In this document: positions 1 to 8,635 of the stretch, piece after piece
Layout of the letters: each line of letters starts with the position of its first letter
How positions within the stretch are numbered: the stretch's first letter is position 1
Assembly: GCA_949295005.1 (NCBI GenBank)
Contig: CASFJL010000010.1
Location: forward strand, 1 to 52,730
Direction of reading: 5' to 3'
DNA from: an uncultured Pseudomonadota bacterium
GTDB taxonomy: Bacteria > Pseudomonadota > Alphaproteobacteria > RF32 > CAG-239
Length of the DNA: 52,730 nucleotides
Program-made: the position numbers and the translations under genes
Notes under the pieces: model-generated
Told to the model about the DNA's origin: nothing
The model's database searches: none
What the model saw: only the letters and a program-made list of their open reading frames with translations

Positions 1-106
1 AAAAGCAAACTATGTCTTGGTCCTTGACACATCGTTTTACTTCCTTTTCGTTATATTCTCCTATATAACCTAGCTCTTATTATACTAAATTTTGGTTAAC
101 TGAGCA

Positions 107-136
107 ACAAAAAAAAGGCCTCTAAACAGAGGCCTT
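107..136 (-). terminator. Intrinsic terminator of accB-accC
   Basis: Stem GGCCTCT / AGAGGCC with an AAAC loop, followed on the minus strand by a run of eight or more T. It lies about 20 bases past the accC stop, so it ends the accBC transcript. I see no gene in positions 1-106. Confidence 0.85.
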
Positions 137-155
137 AAATAAAAAGCAAAAAATT

Positions 156-1505
156 TTATTTTGCAGACTGTTTTGAGTTCATAAACTTTTCCAACCAATG
201 AATGTTGTATTGGCCATCAATAAAATCTGTCTGAGAAATGATTTCTTGATGCAAAGGAATTGTTGTTTTTACACCTTCAATAACAAATTCTTCCAAAGCA
301 CGGCGCAAACGCATTAAAGCAGCATTTCTAGTTTTTCCGTGGACAATAAGTTTTGCAATCATACTGTCATAGAAAGGAGGAATTTTATATCCGGAATAAA
401 TTTCAGAGTCCACACGCACACCTAATCCCCCAGGTGCATGCCATTCTGTAATTTTCCCCGGCCATGGAGCAAAAGTTTCAGGATCTTCGGCATTAATACG
501 ACATTCAATAGCATGACCGTTAAACTGAATATCTTTTTGGCTGTATCCAAGTTGAGCTCCGCTGGCGATTCTAATCTGCTCTTTAACAATATCAATACCG
601 CTAATAGCTTCCGTAATAGGGTGTTCAACCTGCAAACGCGTGTTCATTTCCAAGAAATAGAACTTGCCGTCTTCATACAAAAATTCCATAGTTCCGGCAT
701 TATTATAACCTAAAACTTCAGCAGCATGACGAGCAATTTCACCAATTTCTTCACGCTGTTTTTGGTTTAATGCCGGAGATGGTGTTTCTTCAATCACTTT
801 TTGGTGGTTGCGTTGAATAGAACAATCACGCTCACCCAAATGCACTACATTTCCATAATTATCTGCTAATACCTGCATTTCAATATGACGAGGCTTTTGC
901 AGATATTTTTCCATATACACAACATCGCTGGTGAAAGCGTTTTTAGCCTCAGCTTTGGCCATGGTATAGGCTTCTTTCATTTCTTCATCATTGAAAGCGG
1001 TTTTCATACCTTTTCCGCCGCCGCCGTCTTTAGCTTTTACAATAACCGGATAACCGATTTTATGAGCCCATTCAATGGCATGTTCAACACTTTCTAATGC
1101 CGGAGAGCCCGGAACAACGGGAAGACCTGCTTTGATAGATGCTTCTCTTGCTGTGATTTTATCACCCATTTGACGCATAATTTCGGGTCTTGGTCCAATA
1201 AAAGTAATACCATGTTCTTCCACCATTTCAGCAAAGTCTGCGCTTTCAGACAAAAAGCCAAATCCGGGGTGAATGGCATCTGCACCGGTAATATGTGCGG
1301 CAGAAATAATGGCAGACATATTTAAATATGAATCGGTAGAGCGAGCAGGGCCAATGCAAACAGCTTCATCTGCCAAGCGAACATGCATGGCATCAGCATC
1401 GGCTTCAGAGTGTACGGCAACGGTTTTTATTCCCATTTCTCTACAAGCGCGATGAATACGCAAAGCAACCTCACCACGATTCGCAATTAACACTTTTTCA
1501 AACAT
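156..1505 (-). CDS. accC: Biotin carboxylase subunit of acetyl-CoA carboxylase
   Basis: AccC carboxylates the biotin on BCCP using ATP and bicarbonate, the first half-reaction of the committed step of fatty acid synthesis; it acts in the cytoplasm. The 449-aa length is normal. The N-terminal carboxylase domain opens with KVLIANRGEVALRI. The ATP-grasp glycine loop GGGGKGM is at residues 161-167, and the catalytic/metal-binding segment EMNTRLQVEHPITE is near residue 290. The biotin-carboxylase C-terminal domain follows, with no truncation or missing motif. It lies 27 bases downstream of accB on the same strand, the usual accBC operon order, and ends before a strong terminator. Identification is secure from sequence alone. 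Confidence 0.97.
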   Translation of the reverse strand: MFEKVLIANRGEVALRIHRACREMGIKTVAVHSEADADAMHVRLADEAVCIGPARSTDSYLNMSAIISAAHITGADAIHPGFGFLSESADFAEMVEEHGITFIGPRPEIMRQMGDKITAREASIKAGLPVVPGSPALESVEHAIEWAHKIGYPVIVKAKDGGGGKGMKTAFNDEEMKEAYTMAKAEAKNAFTSDVVYMEKYLQKPRHIEMQVLADNYGNVVHLGERDCSIQRNHQKVIEETPSPALNQKQREEIGEIARHAAEVLGYNNAGTMEFLYEDGKFYFLEMNTRLQVEHPITEAISGIDIVKEQIRIASGAQLGYSQKDIQFNGHAIECRINAEDPETFAPWPGKITEWHAPGGLGVRVDSEIYSGYKIPPFYDSMIAKLIVHGKTRNAALMRLRRALEEFVIEGVKTTIPLHQEIISQTDFIDGQYNIHWLEKFMNSKQSAK

Positions 1506-1532
1506 ATCAAAATCCTCAAAAATGGAGGGAAA

Positions 1533-2024
1533 TTATTCTATAATAACCAAGGGTTCGCCATATTCAACAGGGTCACCGGTAGCAACCAAAATATTAGTAA
1601 CTTTGCCTGCTTTGTGAGATTTAACGGGATTAAAAGTTTTCATAGCTTCAATCAAGCAAAGAGTATCACCCTCAGAAACGCTGTCTCCGACTTTAACATA
1701 ATTAGGAGAATTTGGATCAGCAGACAAATAAACAACACCGACCATTGGAGATTTTACAGCGCCCGGATGTTTAGAAAAATCTTGATCTTGAGCAGTTTCT
1801 TTTTCAGCTTGAGCAACGGGAGCTTGAGCAACCGGAGCGCTAGGAGCAACCTGAGGCAAAGCCTGCGGAGCAGGAACAAAAGCCGGAGCAGCCAATGTTT
1901 GAGGAGCTTCTTTGGTTAAGCAGATTCTGCAATTTTCATCTTCATATTCTAATTCAGTTAAATTATTTTTATCAAGAATTTCAGCAAGTTTGCTGATAAC
2001 TTTTGTATCCAATGGATCAGCCAT
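1533..2024 (-). CDS. accB: Biotin carboxyl carrier protein (BCCP)
   Basis: AccB is the biotinylated carrier of acetyl-CoA carboxylase. The 163-aa protein has an N-terminal helical segment (residues 1-45), a flexible Ala/Pro/Gln/Val-rich linker (about 46-85) and a C-terminal biotinyl domain. The biotinylation motif EAMKT places the modified lysine at residue 129; the family commonly has EAMKM, and the Thr form is also known. A purine-rich Shine-Dalgarno (AGAGAG) lies about 12 bases before the start. It is first in an operon with accC and divergent from the flagellar hook gene. Nothing looks truncated. Confidence 0.96.
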   Translation of the reverse strand: MADPLDTKVISKLAEILDKNNLTELEYEDENCRICLTKEAPQTLAAPAFVPAPQALPQVAPSAPVAQAPVAQAEKETAQDQDFSKHPGAVKSPMVGVVYLSADPNSPNYVKVGDSVSEGDTLCLIEAMKTFNPVKSHKAGKVTNILVATGDPVEYGEPLVIIE

Positions 2025-2067
2025 TTTTTTTATTCTCTCTTTTGTTAATACATAAAATCAAGAAAGA

Positions 2068-2096
2068 TTCATATCCCAATTTTTATCAAAATACAA
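2068..2096 (-). promoter_or_regulatory. Putative sigma-70-type promoter of accBC
   Basis: On the minus strand, TTGTAT is followed after exactly 17 bases by TATGAA, about 45 bases upstream of the accB start. The -35 and -10 boxes are imperfect and the region is very AT-rich, so chance matches are possible. Confidence 0.35.
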
Positions 2097-2207
2097 TAAA
2101 AATTATCAAAAAAACGGCAAATTTGCAAAAAAACAATAAAAAAAGACCCAAAATTGTTCAAAATTCAATAATTTTGAGTTTTGGGATAAAAACTGTGTAT
2201 TAATTTT

Positions 2208-2224
2208 TTGGCATGTTTTTTGCA
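2208..2224 (+). promoter_or_regulatory. Sigma-54 (RpoN) promoter of the hook gene
   Basis: The sequence TTGGCATGTTTTTTGCA matches the sigma-54 -24/-12 consensus at nearly every position. GG at 2210-2211 and GC at 2222-2223 have the obligatory 10-base spacing. It sits 38 bases before the hook-gene start, leaving room for a short 5' leader with an AAGGAG Shine-Dalgarno at 2248-2253. In Caulobacter-type flagellar hierarchies, hook and basal-body genes are sigma-54 dependent, so motif and gene fit each other. Confidence 0.85.
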
Positions 2225-2261
2225 TGTAGAAAAATATGAATTTTTATAAGGAGATTTATTA

Positions 2262-3479
2262 ATGGTATTATGTGCATTTATGCCTTCAGTAACCGGAATG
2301 GATGCTCAATCACACGCTTTGCAAACGGTGAGTAGCAACATTGCAAACGTGAATACAATTGGGTATAAATCCAGTGAGACAATGTTTTACACATTGTTAG
2401 GTTCAGCTTCATCTCATAAAGGAAATTCTGCGGTAGATCTTCAAGCCTCCAGAGTAGGAATTAATTCTGTTGGTTATTATGACAGAACCAATATTACCAC
2501 ACAAGGAAGCATATATTCTTCCGGCGGCTATTTTGACGTTGCCTTAAATAATAATAGCAACGCTTTTTTTACGGTGAAAGATAGATACTCCGGAGATACA
2601 TATTATACCAGAGCCGGAAACTTTCGTGTTCAGCTTAGTAACGGAAAACCATATTTGGTAGCCAATAATGGCATGATAGTTCAAGGTTTTCAACCCAATG
2701 CAGAAGGCGGATTTGGAAATACGGTTAGTGATATTGTTATTGAATATCCTGAAGAGATTCCAGCTGTTCCAACAACAAAAATGGAAATTGTTGCCAATGT
2801 TCCGGCAGATGCTGTAGATAATAGCAGTTATGGAATGGTTGTCTATGGGCCAAATAACAATTCTTCAAATATGAATATGATTTTTTCAAAAGTTGAAGGG
2901 CAAAATAACCTATGGACGGTTAATTTCAATTTAGATAATGGCACGGTTGTCTCAGATCCAATAGAAGTTCAATTTTCTGCAGACGGCAAACTCATTTCTC
3001 CAAAAGATTTTAATATTAATATCAATTGGGAAGATGGTTCTACCAGCAGCGTGAATATGGATATTTCTTCCATGACACAATATGCCGGCAGTTCAGAGAT
3101 AAAAAGCATTAGTCAAGATGGCAAACCAAGTGGAACATTCAAATATGTTTCCATTGGAGAAGAAGGAGTGATTACCGCCAGATATAGCAATGATGAATCT
3201 TATAATATTGCCAAATTGGCATTAAGTTCATTTGCTGCACCCAACAATTTAACTTCAATTTCCGGAACTTTGTTTGAAGCTAACGGCGCAAGCGGACCGG
3301 CAAGCTTTTTGGATGATAATAAAGATTATATTGTCCCGCAGGCATTAGAGCAATCAACAGCCAGTGTAGAAACCGAGTTTAGCAAAATGGTTATCATTCA
3401 AAGAGCTTATGGGTTAAACACCAGTGCTTTTACCACAACCGATGAAATGATGCAAACAGTTGTGGATTTGAAAACATAG
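2262..3479 (+). CDS. flgE: Flagellar hook protein FlgE-like
   Basis: Subunit of the flagellar hook, exported through the flagellar type III apparatus. The 405-aa protein has the conserved flagellar-rod N-terminus (SSNIANVNTIGYK, about residues 25-37), a variable middle, and the conserved C-terminal helix (roughly EFSKMVIIQRAYGLN, ending in MMQTVVDLKT) that packs against it in the rod and hook family. Length and the extended middle favour FlgE over FlgF or FlgG, but paralogues of this family are similar. Start choice is supported by AAGGAG at 2248-2253, 8 bases upstream. It stands alone here under a sigma-54 promoter and has its own terminator; flaF lies 39 kb away. It ends with TAG, showing TAG is a stop in this genome. 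Confidence 0.9.
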   Translation: MVLCAFMPSVTGMDAQSHALQTVSSNIANVNTIGYKSSETMFYTLLGSASSHKGNSAVDLQASRVGINSVGYYDRTNITTQGSIYSSGGYFDVALNNNSNAFFTVKDRYSGDTYYTRAGNFRVQLSNGKPYLVANNGMIVQGFQPNAEGGFGNTVSDIVIEYPEEIPAVPTTKMEIVANVPADAVDNSSYGMVVYGPNNNSSNMNMIFSKVEGQNNLWTVNFNLDNGTVVSDPIEVQFSADGKLISPKDFNININWEDGSTSSVNMDISSMTQYAGSSEIKSISQDGKPSGTFKYVSIGEEGVITARYSNDESYNIAKLALSSFAAPNNLTSISGTLFEANGASGPASFLDDNKDYIVPQALEQSTASVETEFSKMVIIQRAYGLNTSAFTTTDEMMQTVVDLKT

Positions 3480-3496
3480 TTTTATATTTTTAATTA

Positions 3497-3534
3497 AAAA
3501 AGCGATAATTCCGGTAAGAATTATCGCTTTTTTT
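3497..3534 (+). terminator. Intrinsic terminator of flgE
   Basis: Ten-base stem AGCGATAATT / AATTATCGCT with an 8-base loop followed by a T-run; it begins about 20 bases after the flgE stop and is also A-flanked on the left. From here to 3667 the DNA is extremely AT-rich and I see no gene. Confidence 0.9.
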
Positions 3535-3699
3535 GTGAGAAAAAAACTTCATTATAGGATGATGAATTAAAGTTTTATATAGTAAATGATAAAAAATATA
3601 AAAGTTATTATAGTATATACTGTTTAATTTCTTATATAAAATATAAAGTAAATATCTCTATATAAAAAGTAACCCACCGGCTAAGCCGATGGGTCTGCT

Positions 3700-3815
3700 C
3701 AAGCGGGTGTAACCCTAATGGTGCCAGCGAACGCCTTAAGGGCGTATGACGGTCTGGCAGGGCGAAGATTACTTGCTACCCGTAAATGGGGGCAAAATCC
3801 ATTGTTAATTGACTT
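3700..3815. other. Structured non-coding segment of the IS element
   Basis: Between the right-end palindrome and the tnpA stop lie about 130 non-coding bases, GC-richer than their surroundings, with nested pairing. TGCCAG at 3722-3727 pairs with CTGGCA at 3754-3759 and encloses a CGCC / GGCG hairpin (3732-3744). A GGGT-GTA-ACCC hairpin lies just before, and CTACCC / GGGGGC follow near 3776. This density of complementary blocks suggests a folded RNA or DNA, perhaps an element-encoded RNA or part of the transposase recognition end. I cannot tell which strand would be transcribed. Confidence 0.5.
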
Positions 3816-3826
3816 TGCTCCGCGTC

Positions 3827-4208
3827 TTATTTAAGTTGATTTCGAATATACTCTGTGATTTTTTGAGTGTTTTTTCCTGTTGTGTCTACATAATATCCTC
3901 GACACCAAAATTCTCTGTTTCGGTATCGAAATTTTGCATTTTCCCACCGTTCATATATTGCTAAACTACTTTTACCTTTGAGATAGCCCATAACCGAACT
4001 TACCGAAAGTTTTGGTGGTATCTCTATTAACATATGAACATGGTCACTACAGACCTCTGCTTCTATTATGCCTATCCCTTTCCATCGGCATAATTCTCTT
4101 AAAATATGCCCTATTTCTAGGCGACGCCTTCCATAAAAGGCCTTTCTACGGTATTTGGGTGCGATATTTACAATTCCATGTTGTATGTGCTATTGTATGT
4201 GTGTTCAT
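3827..4208 (-). pseudogene. tnpA: IS200-like Y1 transposase TnpA, frameshifted
   Basis: A TnpA would be a single-strand-specific HUH/Y1 transposase. The reading frame starts at 4208 (Shine-Dalgarno AGGAG, 7 bases upstream) as MNTHTIAHTTWNCKY, then runs into a TAG. The continuation (APKYRRKAFYG...) is in another frame. Against the usual family sequence WNCKYHIVFAPKYRR, the codons for HIVF are reduced to one base, an 11-base deletion near 4161. The rest is well preserved: the HUH-type motif HVHM, SVMGYLKGKSS, and the catalytic-tyrosine region CRGYYVDT. The open part (3827-4033) keeps only the C-terminal 68 residues from an internal Met, so no full transposase can be made without frameshift suppression. 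Confidence 0.88.
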
Positions 4209-4209
4209 A

Positions 4210-4277
4210 AAAAAACTCCTTTGCTTTTGTTAGGCTTTTGCCGGACCGTCTAAATCATTTTAGCAAAGGAGTTTTTT
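4210..4277 (-). promoter_or_regulatory. Hairpin sequestering the tnpA ribosome-binding site
   Basis: A 16-base perfect inverted repeat (4210-4225 with 4262-4277) includes the AGGAG Shine-Dalgarno of tnpA (4216-4220) in its stem. In IS200 of enterobacteria, a 5'-UTR hairpin of this kind blocks translation of tnpA, and an analogous role is inferred here. Confidence 0.6.
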
Positions 4278-4339
4278 ATGTGTAAAGCTGTAAGCTCTTT
4301 GGAACTACCGGCCTAGCCGGTAGTTTTCTTGTTACAAGA

Positions 4340-4366
4340 AAGAGGCACCATTCTGGTGCCTTTCGA
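4340..4366 (-). terminator. Probable terminator of the first Cys-rich gene
   Basis: Perfect 8-base stem AGGCACCA / TGGTGCCT with a 3-base loop, followed on the minus strand by CTTTCTTG. The T-tract is interrupted, so efficiency is uncertain, but it lies 25 bases past the stop of the Cys-rich gene that runs towards it. Confidence 0.6.
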
Positions 4367-4385
4367 GAAACACTAAGTATAATAA

Positions 4386-6317
4386 TTATTTTGCATTGTT
4401 ATAGTTTATTAACGGGAAGAAATTTCCGGTGTAGTTTGAATTACTTTGCCATACTAAACAATTATTGCCAAATACATCATCCTCTTCGCCGCAAATAGCT
4501 GCATATTCGGAATAAGTCCAGTTTGTATTATCATAAGATGGAATTTGATTATTGTTATGATCAAAATCAATCATATATGCTGAATTTTTTCCGGCTGATA
4601 TGTTAGCATTCGCATACCCACAAGCTCTTCTTCCTGTAAACTTCGGAATATTAGTTGTGCTATAGTTGCATTGAGAAAGAATCTTATTTACCCTTTGATT
4701 TAATTCATGTTGGTACATATAAATAGTTCTACAATATGAAATATCTCCAGAAGACCAATTGCCTTTAGTTTTCTTAAAAGCATTTGATGCAGATGCTTCT
4801 CCTACCCATACATCTTCACCAAATTCTTTGGCAACTGTAGCAAAGTTTTTAGCAAGAGCATCTTTAGTTCTTACATAAGATACTGCAGCATTTTTATCAA
4901 CGATAATTCCTATTGGATATTTGCTACAATCTAATTCTGTTGAAATAGAATAGTCCGCATAAAGATAATCAAATTTTTGAATGCATTGAGGAGAAAATCT
5001 TTTATAAAAGTATTTTTTTGTATCTTTGCATCCAGTAATTTTATATCGGACTTCTTCATTACATTCGTTATTAATATATGTTTTCTGTTCAAAGATGAAA
5101 TCTGCTGAAGGTTTATTTATTTCAGTGAATCCATCTCTAGATGCATATGCAATAGTCGGACTACATGTTTTGTAGCATGTTTGTGAAATGCTTTCTCCGT
5201 CATCAACAATATTTAGTTTATATCCGGCATCGCAAGATGCAGCGTAATACAATGTTCCCGTACTACATGTTGAGGATATGCTAAATTGAGCCCCTGTACA
5301 ACTAGATACACCATCAACTGCTTCGCATTCTGCCTTTGTTTTGTATATAGGGTTGTAAACTTTTCCGTTCAAACTATTTGGCTTGCAGTCTTTTTCGCAT
5401 GTATCTGCTAATTGACTGCTAACATGATATCCTGCTTCACAACTTTCAAATTTATATTTTGTATCACTTTCTGTACAATACTTGTTTGTAATGGTACATT
5501 TAGAACAGATCCCATTTTCTGGACAAGAAGCTAAAGGATATCCAGAACAGGTTGTTTGAGTCTTATAGCAAGGCATATGTTTGCATACCGGTGTCGGTGA
5601 AGATGTGGAAAGATAATAATCATTAGCATTGTCGCAAGATACATATCTCCAACAAGTACCAGATTGACAATCAGAAGTCATATATGTCCCAGACTGAGAG
5701 CAAATATATCCGGTAGGACATTCGTCTTTCCATTCAGGGTTTGGTCCATATGAGAGTCCGCAACTTTTTGTCTGTGTTTTTTGGCATCTACCACCTGTGT
5801 AGCAATAACCAGAAATACAATCAGTAGTTGGTTTATGATATGTTGTTTTAGAACAATTTGAAGAAATTTCGGTACAAGATTCGCAAACTGTTCCTTCAGG
5901 GCAAGACATCATAAAATATTCCGATTTATCACAAAATTTTTCCAGACATTCACAATATGTTTTAGAAACTGAAATTTTATATCCTTCTGCACAAGATGTT
6001 AGTTTTTTATAAAGGGAGTTAGTTGGACAAGGAGAACATCTGCCATTAATAGGACATCTTTCCAGATTATATCCTTGTTTTGAACATAAATCACTAGGTT
6101 TTTGTGGGGTATTGGTATTTGGAAATTTATCATAATTATGAAGCCACATATCATCATCGGCATTAGGCAAAAAAACAGAGCGTGCCAATTGGTAGCTGCC
6201 TTCAGGCATAGACCTTAATTCTTGCTGAAGGGATTTTGCCCATGACAAATTATTAAAACACAACAAACCTCCCGCCATGATGAGCGAGCAAGTCCAAAAT
6301 TTGAAAAATTTAAACAT
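4386..6317 (-). CDS. Secreted Cys-rich repeat protein, paralogue 1
   Basis: Function unknown. The start is placed at 6317 rather than at an upstream in-frame ATG because GAGGAG lies 9 bases before it and a signal peptide begins there (about 26 residues, ending LSWA). The mature protein of about 617 residues opens with PEGSYQLARSVFLPNADDD, shared with the neighbour gene. A long chain of Cys-rich units of the type CxxGYxxxxxxC follows (roughly residues 70-450), resembling EGF/TIL-like extracellular modules. The last 190 residues form a less Cys-rich domain I do not recognise. It is probably exported and disulphide-bonded. The tandem paralogue upstream (6500-8635) shares the N-terminal module and 5' leader but has an unrelated C-terminus. 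Confidence 0.75.
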   Translation of the reverse strand: MFKFFKFWTCSLIMAGGLLCFNNLSWAKSLQQELRSMPEGSYQLARSVFLPNADDDMWLHNYDKFPNTNTPQKPSDLCSKQGYNLERCPINGRCSPCPTNSLYKKLTSCAEGYKISVSKTYCECLEKFCDKSEYFMMSCPEGTVCESCTEISSNCSKTTYHKPTTDCISGYCYTGGRCQKTQTKSCGLSYGPNPEWKDECPTGYICSQSGTYMTSDCQSGTCWRYVSCDNANDYYLSTSSPTPVCKHMPCYKTQTTCSGYPLASCPENGICSKCTITNKYCTESDTKYKFESCEAGYHVSSQLADTCEKDCKPNSLNGKVYNPIYKTKAECEAVDGVSSCTGAQFSISSTCSTGTLYYAASCDAGYKLNIVDDGESISQTCYKTCSPTIAYASRDGFTEINKPSADFIFEQKTYINNECNEEVRYKITGCKDTKKYFYKRFSPQCIQKFDYLYADYSISTELDCSKYPIGIIVDKNAAVSYVRTKDALAKNFATVAKEFGEDVWVGEASASNAFKKTKGNWSSGDISYCRTIYMYQHELNQRVNKILSQCNYSTTNIPKFTGRRACGYANANISAGKNSAYMIDFDHNNNQIPSYDNTNWTYSEYAAICGEEDDVFGNNCLVWQSNSNYTGNFFPLINYNNAK

Positions 6318-6440
6318 AACACAAATCTCCTCAATAATAAAAATTAAGACCCACACTACTTATTTTATAACTTTTTTATTTATTTTGCAATGCTTTTTGC
6401 AAGAAAATTAGTTTAGGTTTTACGATTTGCATTAGATATA

Positions 6441-6482
6441 AAAAAAATCCCCCATTAAACTTCTTTTAATGGGGGATTTTTC
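6441..6482 (-). terminator. Terminator of the second Cys-rich gene
   Basis: Long stem AATCCCCCATTAAA / TTTAATGGGGGATT with a 4-base loop, 18 bases past the stop at 6500 and followed on the minus strand by a run of T. It separates the two paralogues, so each is probably transcribed from its own promoter. Confidence 0.92.
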
Positions 6483-6499
6483 ATGACTTCTTTTGATAT

Positions 6500-8635
6500 T
6501 TATTGGACAACTTTAGTTAAATTTTGAGGGTCGCCATAAATAAGAGTTGAAGGTAAAGTCATGGAGTTCTTAATATAATAAGTATAATGGACCTGATTAT
6601 TATTATAATATAATCCAGTATCAAAAGATTGGATTAACCTACTGGTATCCATAAATGTGATGTTGGCATATAGGTAAATATGAGCATATGATAATATTGT
6701 TTCTCCTCTACTATTTTTATAAGTACGATTAAAGTTATGAAAAGCAGCGCTACTATCAGGAGAAGAAATAGTTAAATCTCCATAAATATTAAATATGATA
6801 GCGTTACTTGTAATTGGCGTAAAACCGTATAACTTATCGTTTTCACTATCATTATCCGTAGTCGATTGTTTACCAAAATATGCACCGTTTGTAAGACTCA
6901 AACTTGATGCTTGCAGATTAACAGTACCTTCTCCAACCGGAGTAATTGAACCACCATCAAACGCGGTGTGATCAAAATAATAAGTTGTATTATTATTTCC
7001 GGATGCGGTTAGGTTAATCGTATCCATAGTGCAGTTTTCAAAATGAGCCTCTTGAGTTAAAGCAATATGTAGATAGTCTGAGGCATAAGAGTTACTTTTA
7101 TCTCCATAAATAAAGCTACAATTTTTAAAGTTTCCACCACCATAAATTCCGGCGTATCCGTAAGAGCCGCTTCTGAGTGTACCTAAATTAAAGTCAACAC
7201 CTTCAAAAGTAACATTTTGCGGAATATTGACACCCTCGGCAACAATAGTTGGTTTGGGGCAAGCGTCTTCAAATAATCCGGACGGCAAAATTTCTCGGAT
7301 TCCCTTGATGTTAATGCCGGATTTTAAGTTGGCAACATTTCCTTTCAAATCAAAACCATCAGCAATTACGATTTGATATTCATAAACACCAGATGATATA
7401 GAATTTCTATCAACTAACGCTTTTTCTAATTCTTCCTGACTAGATACAAAAATTTTATTAGCGTTAATTGAACCACCACTGGTTTCCAAAAAAGTTTTAC
7501 AATTTGTTTTTGTGCAAACCGGAGATGAAGAAGTTCCCGTTGGAATGTATCCTCCATTACAAGTAGCAAATGAATATTTTTTTGCAGCTACTGTCCCATC
7601 ATTATTAACAATATTACAACTTGTACAACTTGCATTATCAGGACATTTATCTAAACGGTAATTCAAGCATTGCGATATGCATGAATTTCCAGATATTTCA
7701 TATCCATCATCGCAACTATCTAATTTGTATTTAGTATCACCGGTTGAACAATCTGATTTTTTAATTGTACATTCTGAGCAATGACCGTTTTCAGGGCATT
7801 GAGCCAATGTATATCCGGTACAATTATTCACACTATTATAGCAAGGTTTATTTTCACAAACGCCGGGAGAAGAACCAGATGGTTTGAAATAACCATTAGC
7901 TTCATCACAAGCTTTATATTGATAACATCTTCCGGTTTTGCAATCGGTTGTCATATAATTTGCAATTTCAGTACATAAATATCCGGTCGGGCATTCATCT
8001 TTCCAAGTCCGACTTGTACCAGAACCTCCGCCACAACTGATTTCTTCACAATTTTTAACGCAGCGTCCGCCTTCATAATGATATCCGTTAATGCATTCAG
8101 TTGTTACTTTATAGTAGTTCATTTGATTACAATTTGTAGAGATTTCAACACATGGTTCTCCGCAATTCATTCCTTCCGGACAAGAAGTCATAAAATATCC
8201 GCTGGGAGAAGACTTATCGCAATAATTTGCAGCACAAAATTTTTCACAATATGTTTTAGAAGCAGAAATTTTATATCCTTCTGCACATGAGGTTAATTTT
8301 TTATAAGCGGCATCAGAGGGGCATGGTGAACATTTTCCATTTATAGGACAGCTTAATAAATTATATCCACTTTCTGTACATTTATTAGAAGCACTTTCGC
8401 CGGTACTAATACCTGGAATCTTGTCATATTCAGAGTACCAAATATCATCATCGGCATTAGGCAAAAAAACAGACCGCGCTAATTGATAACTACCTTCAGG
8501 CATAGGCCTTAATTTTTGTTGTTGTGTGGATCTTATTTGAGGTGGATTTGCCCATGTTAAGTTAACAAAACAAAGCAGATTTCCTGCCACTAAAAAAGAA
8601 CAAGCCAGAAATCTGAAAAAATTAAATTTAATCAT
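6500..8635 (-). CDS. Secreted Cys-rich protein with beta-helix-like C-terminus, paralogue 2
   Basis: Function unknown; 711 aa. A signal peptide of about 29 residues (ending LTWA) precedes the shared opening motif PEGSYQLARSVFLPNADDD and Cys-rich modules similar to paralogue 1 up to about residue 380 (for example YKKLTSCAEGYKIS). From about residue 390 the sequence changes to a Cys-poor, Asn/Gly-rich stretch (FKNCSF, HFENCTM and similar short repeats) that looks like a right-handed beta-helix of the pectate-lyase superfamily. No catalytic residues are evident. The Shine-Dalgarno AGGAG and about 33 bases of leader upstream are nearly identical to paralogue 1, pointing to duplication plus C-terminal swapping. 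Likely a surface or secreted adhesin-like protein. Confidence 0.75.
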   Translation of the reverse strand: MIKFNFFRFLACSFLVAGNLLCFVNLTWANPPQIRSTQQQKLRPMPEGSYQLARSVFLPNADDDIWYSEYDKIPGISTGESASNKCTESGYNLLSCPINGKCSPCPSDAAYKKLTSCAEGYKISASKTYCEKFCAANYCDKSSPSGYFMTSCPEGMNCGEPCVEISTNCNQMNYYKVTTECINGYHYEGGRCVKNCEEISCGGGSGTSRTWKDECPTGYLCTEIANYMTTDCKTGRCYQYKACDEANGYFKPSGSSPGVCENKPCYNSVNNCTGYTLAQCPENGHCSECTIKKSDCSTGDTKYKLDSCDDGYEISGNSCISQCLNYRLDKCPDNASCTSCNIVNNDGTVAAKKYSFATCNGGYIPTGTSSSPVCTKTNCKTFLETSGGSINANKIFVSSQEELEKALVDRNSISSGVYEYQIVIADGFDLKGNVANLKSGINIKGIREILPSGLFEDACPKPTIVAEGVNIPQNVTFEGVDFNLGTLRSGSYGYAGIYGGGNFKNCSFIYGDKSNSYASDYLHIALTQEAHFENCTMDTINLTASGNNNTTYYFDHTAFDGGSITPVGEGTVNLQASSLSLTNGAYFGKQSTTDNDSENDKLYGFTPITSNAIIFNIYGDLTISSPDSSAAFHNFNRTYKNSRGETILSYAHIYLYANITFMDTSRLIQSFDTGLYYNNNQVHYTYYIKNSMTLPSTLIYGDPQNLTKVVQ

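Larger units (their letters stand above)
3668..4335 (-). mobile_element. Decayed IS200/IS605-type insertion element
   Basis: The element is defined by a Y1 (HUH) transposase remnant in the middle and subterminal imperfect palindromes at both sides, as in the IS200/IS605 family, which has no terminal inverted repeats. The left-end palindrome (relative to tnpA) has 10-base arms AACTACCGGC / GCCGGTAGTT at 4303-4325. The right-end palindrome ACCCACCGGC / GCCGATGGGT at 3672-3694 has one mismatch. No tnpB is present. Exact ends cannot be fixed because the family makes no target-site duplication; the limits given are approximate. Confidence 0.8.

Noticed and set aside
4278..4316. 12-codon plus-strand frame with a Shine-Dalgarno inside the IS end
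   Set aside because: Its AAGGAG is simply the other arm of the tnpA hairpin and the frame runs into the left-end palindrome; no independent evidence of coding.
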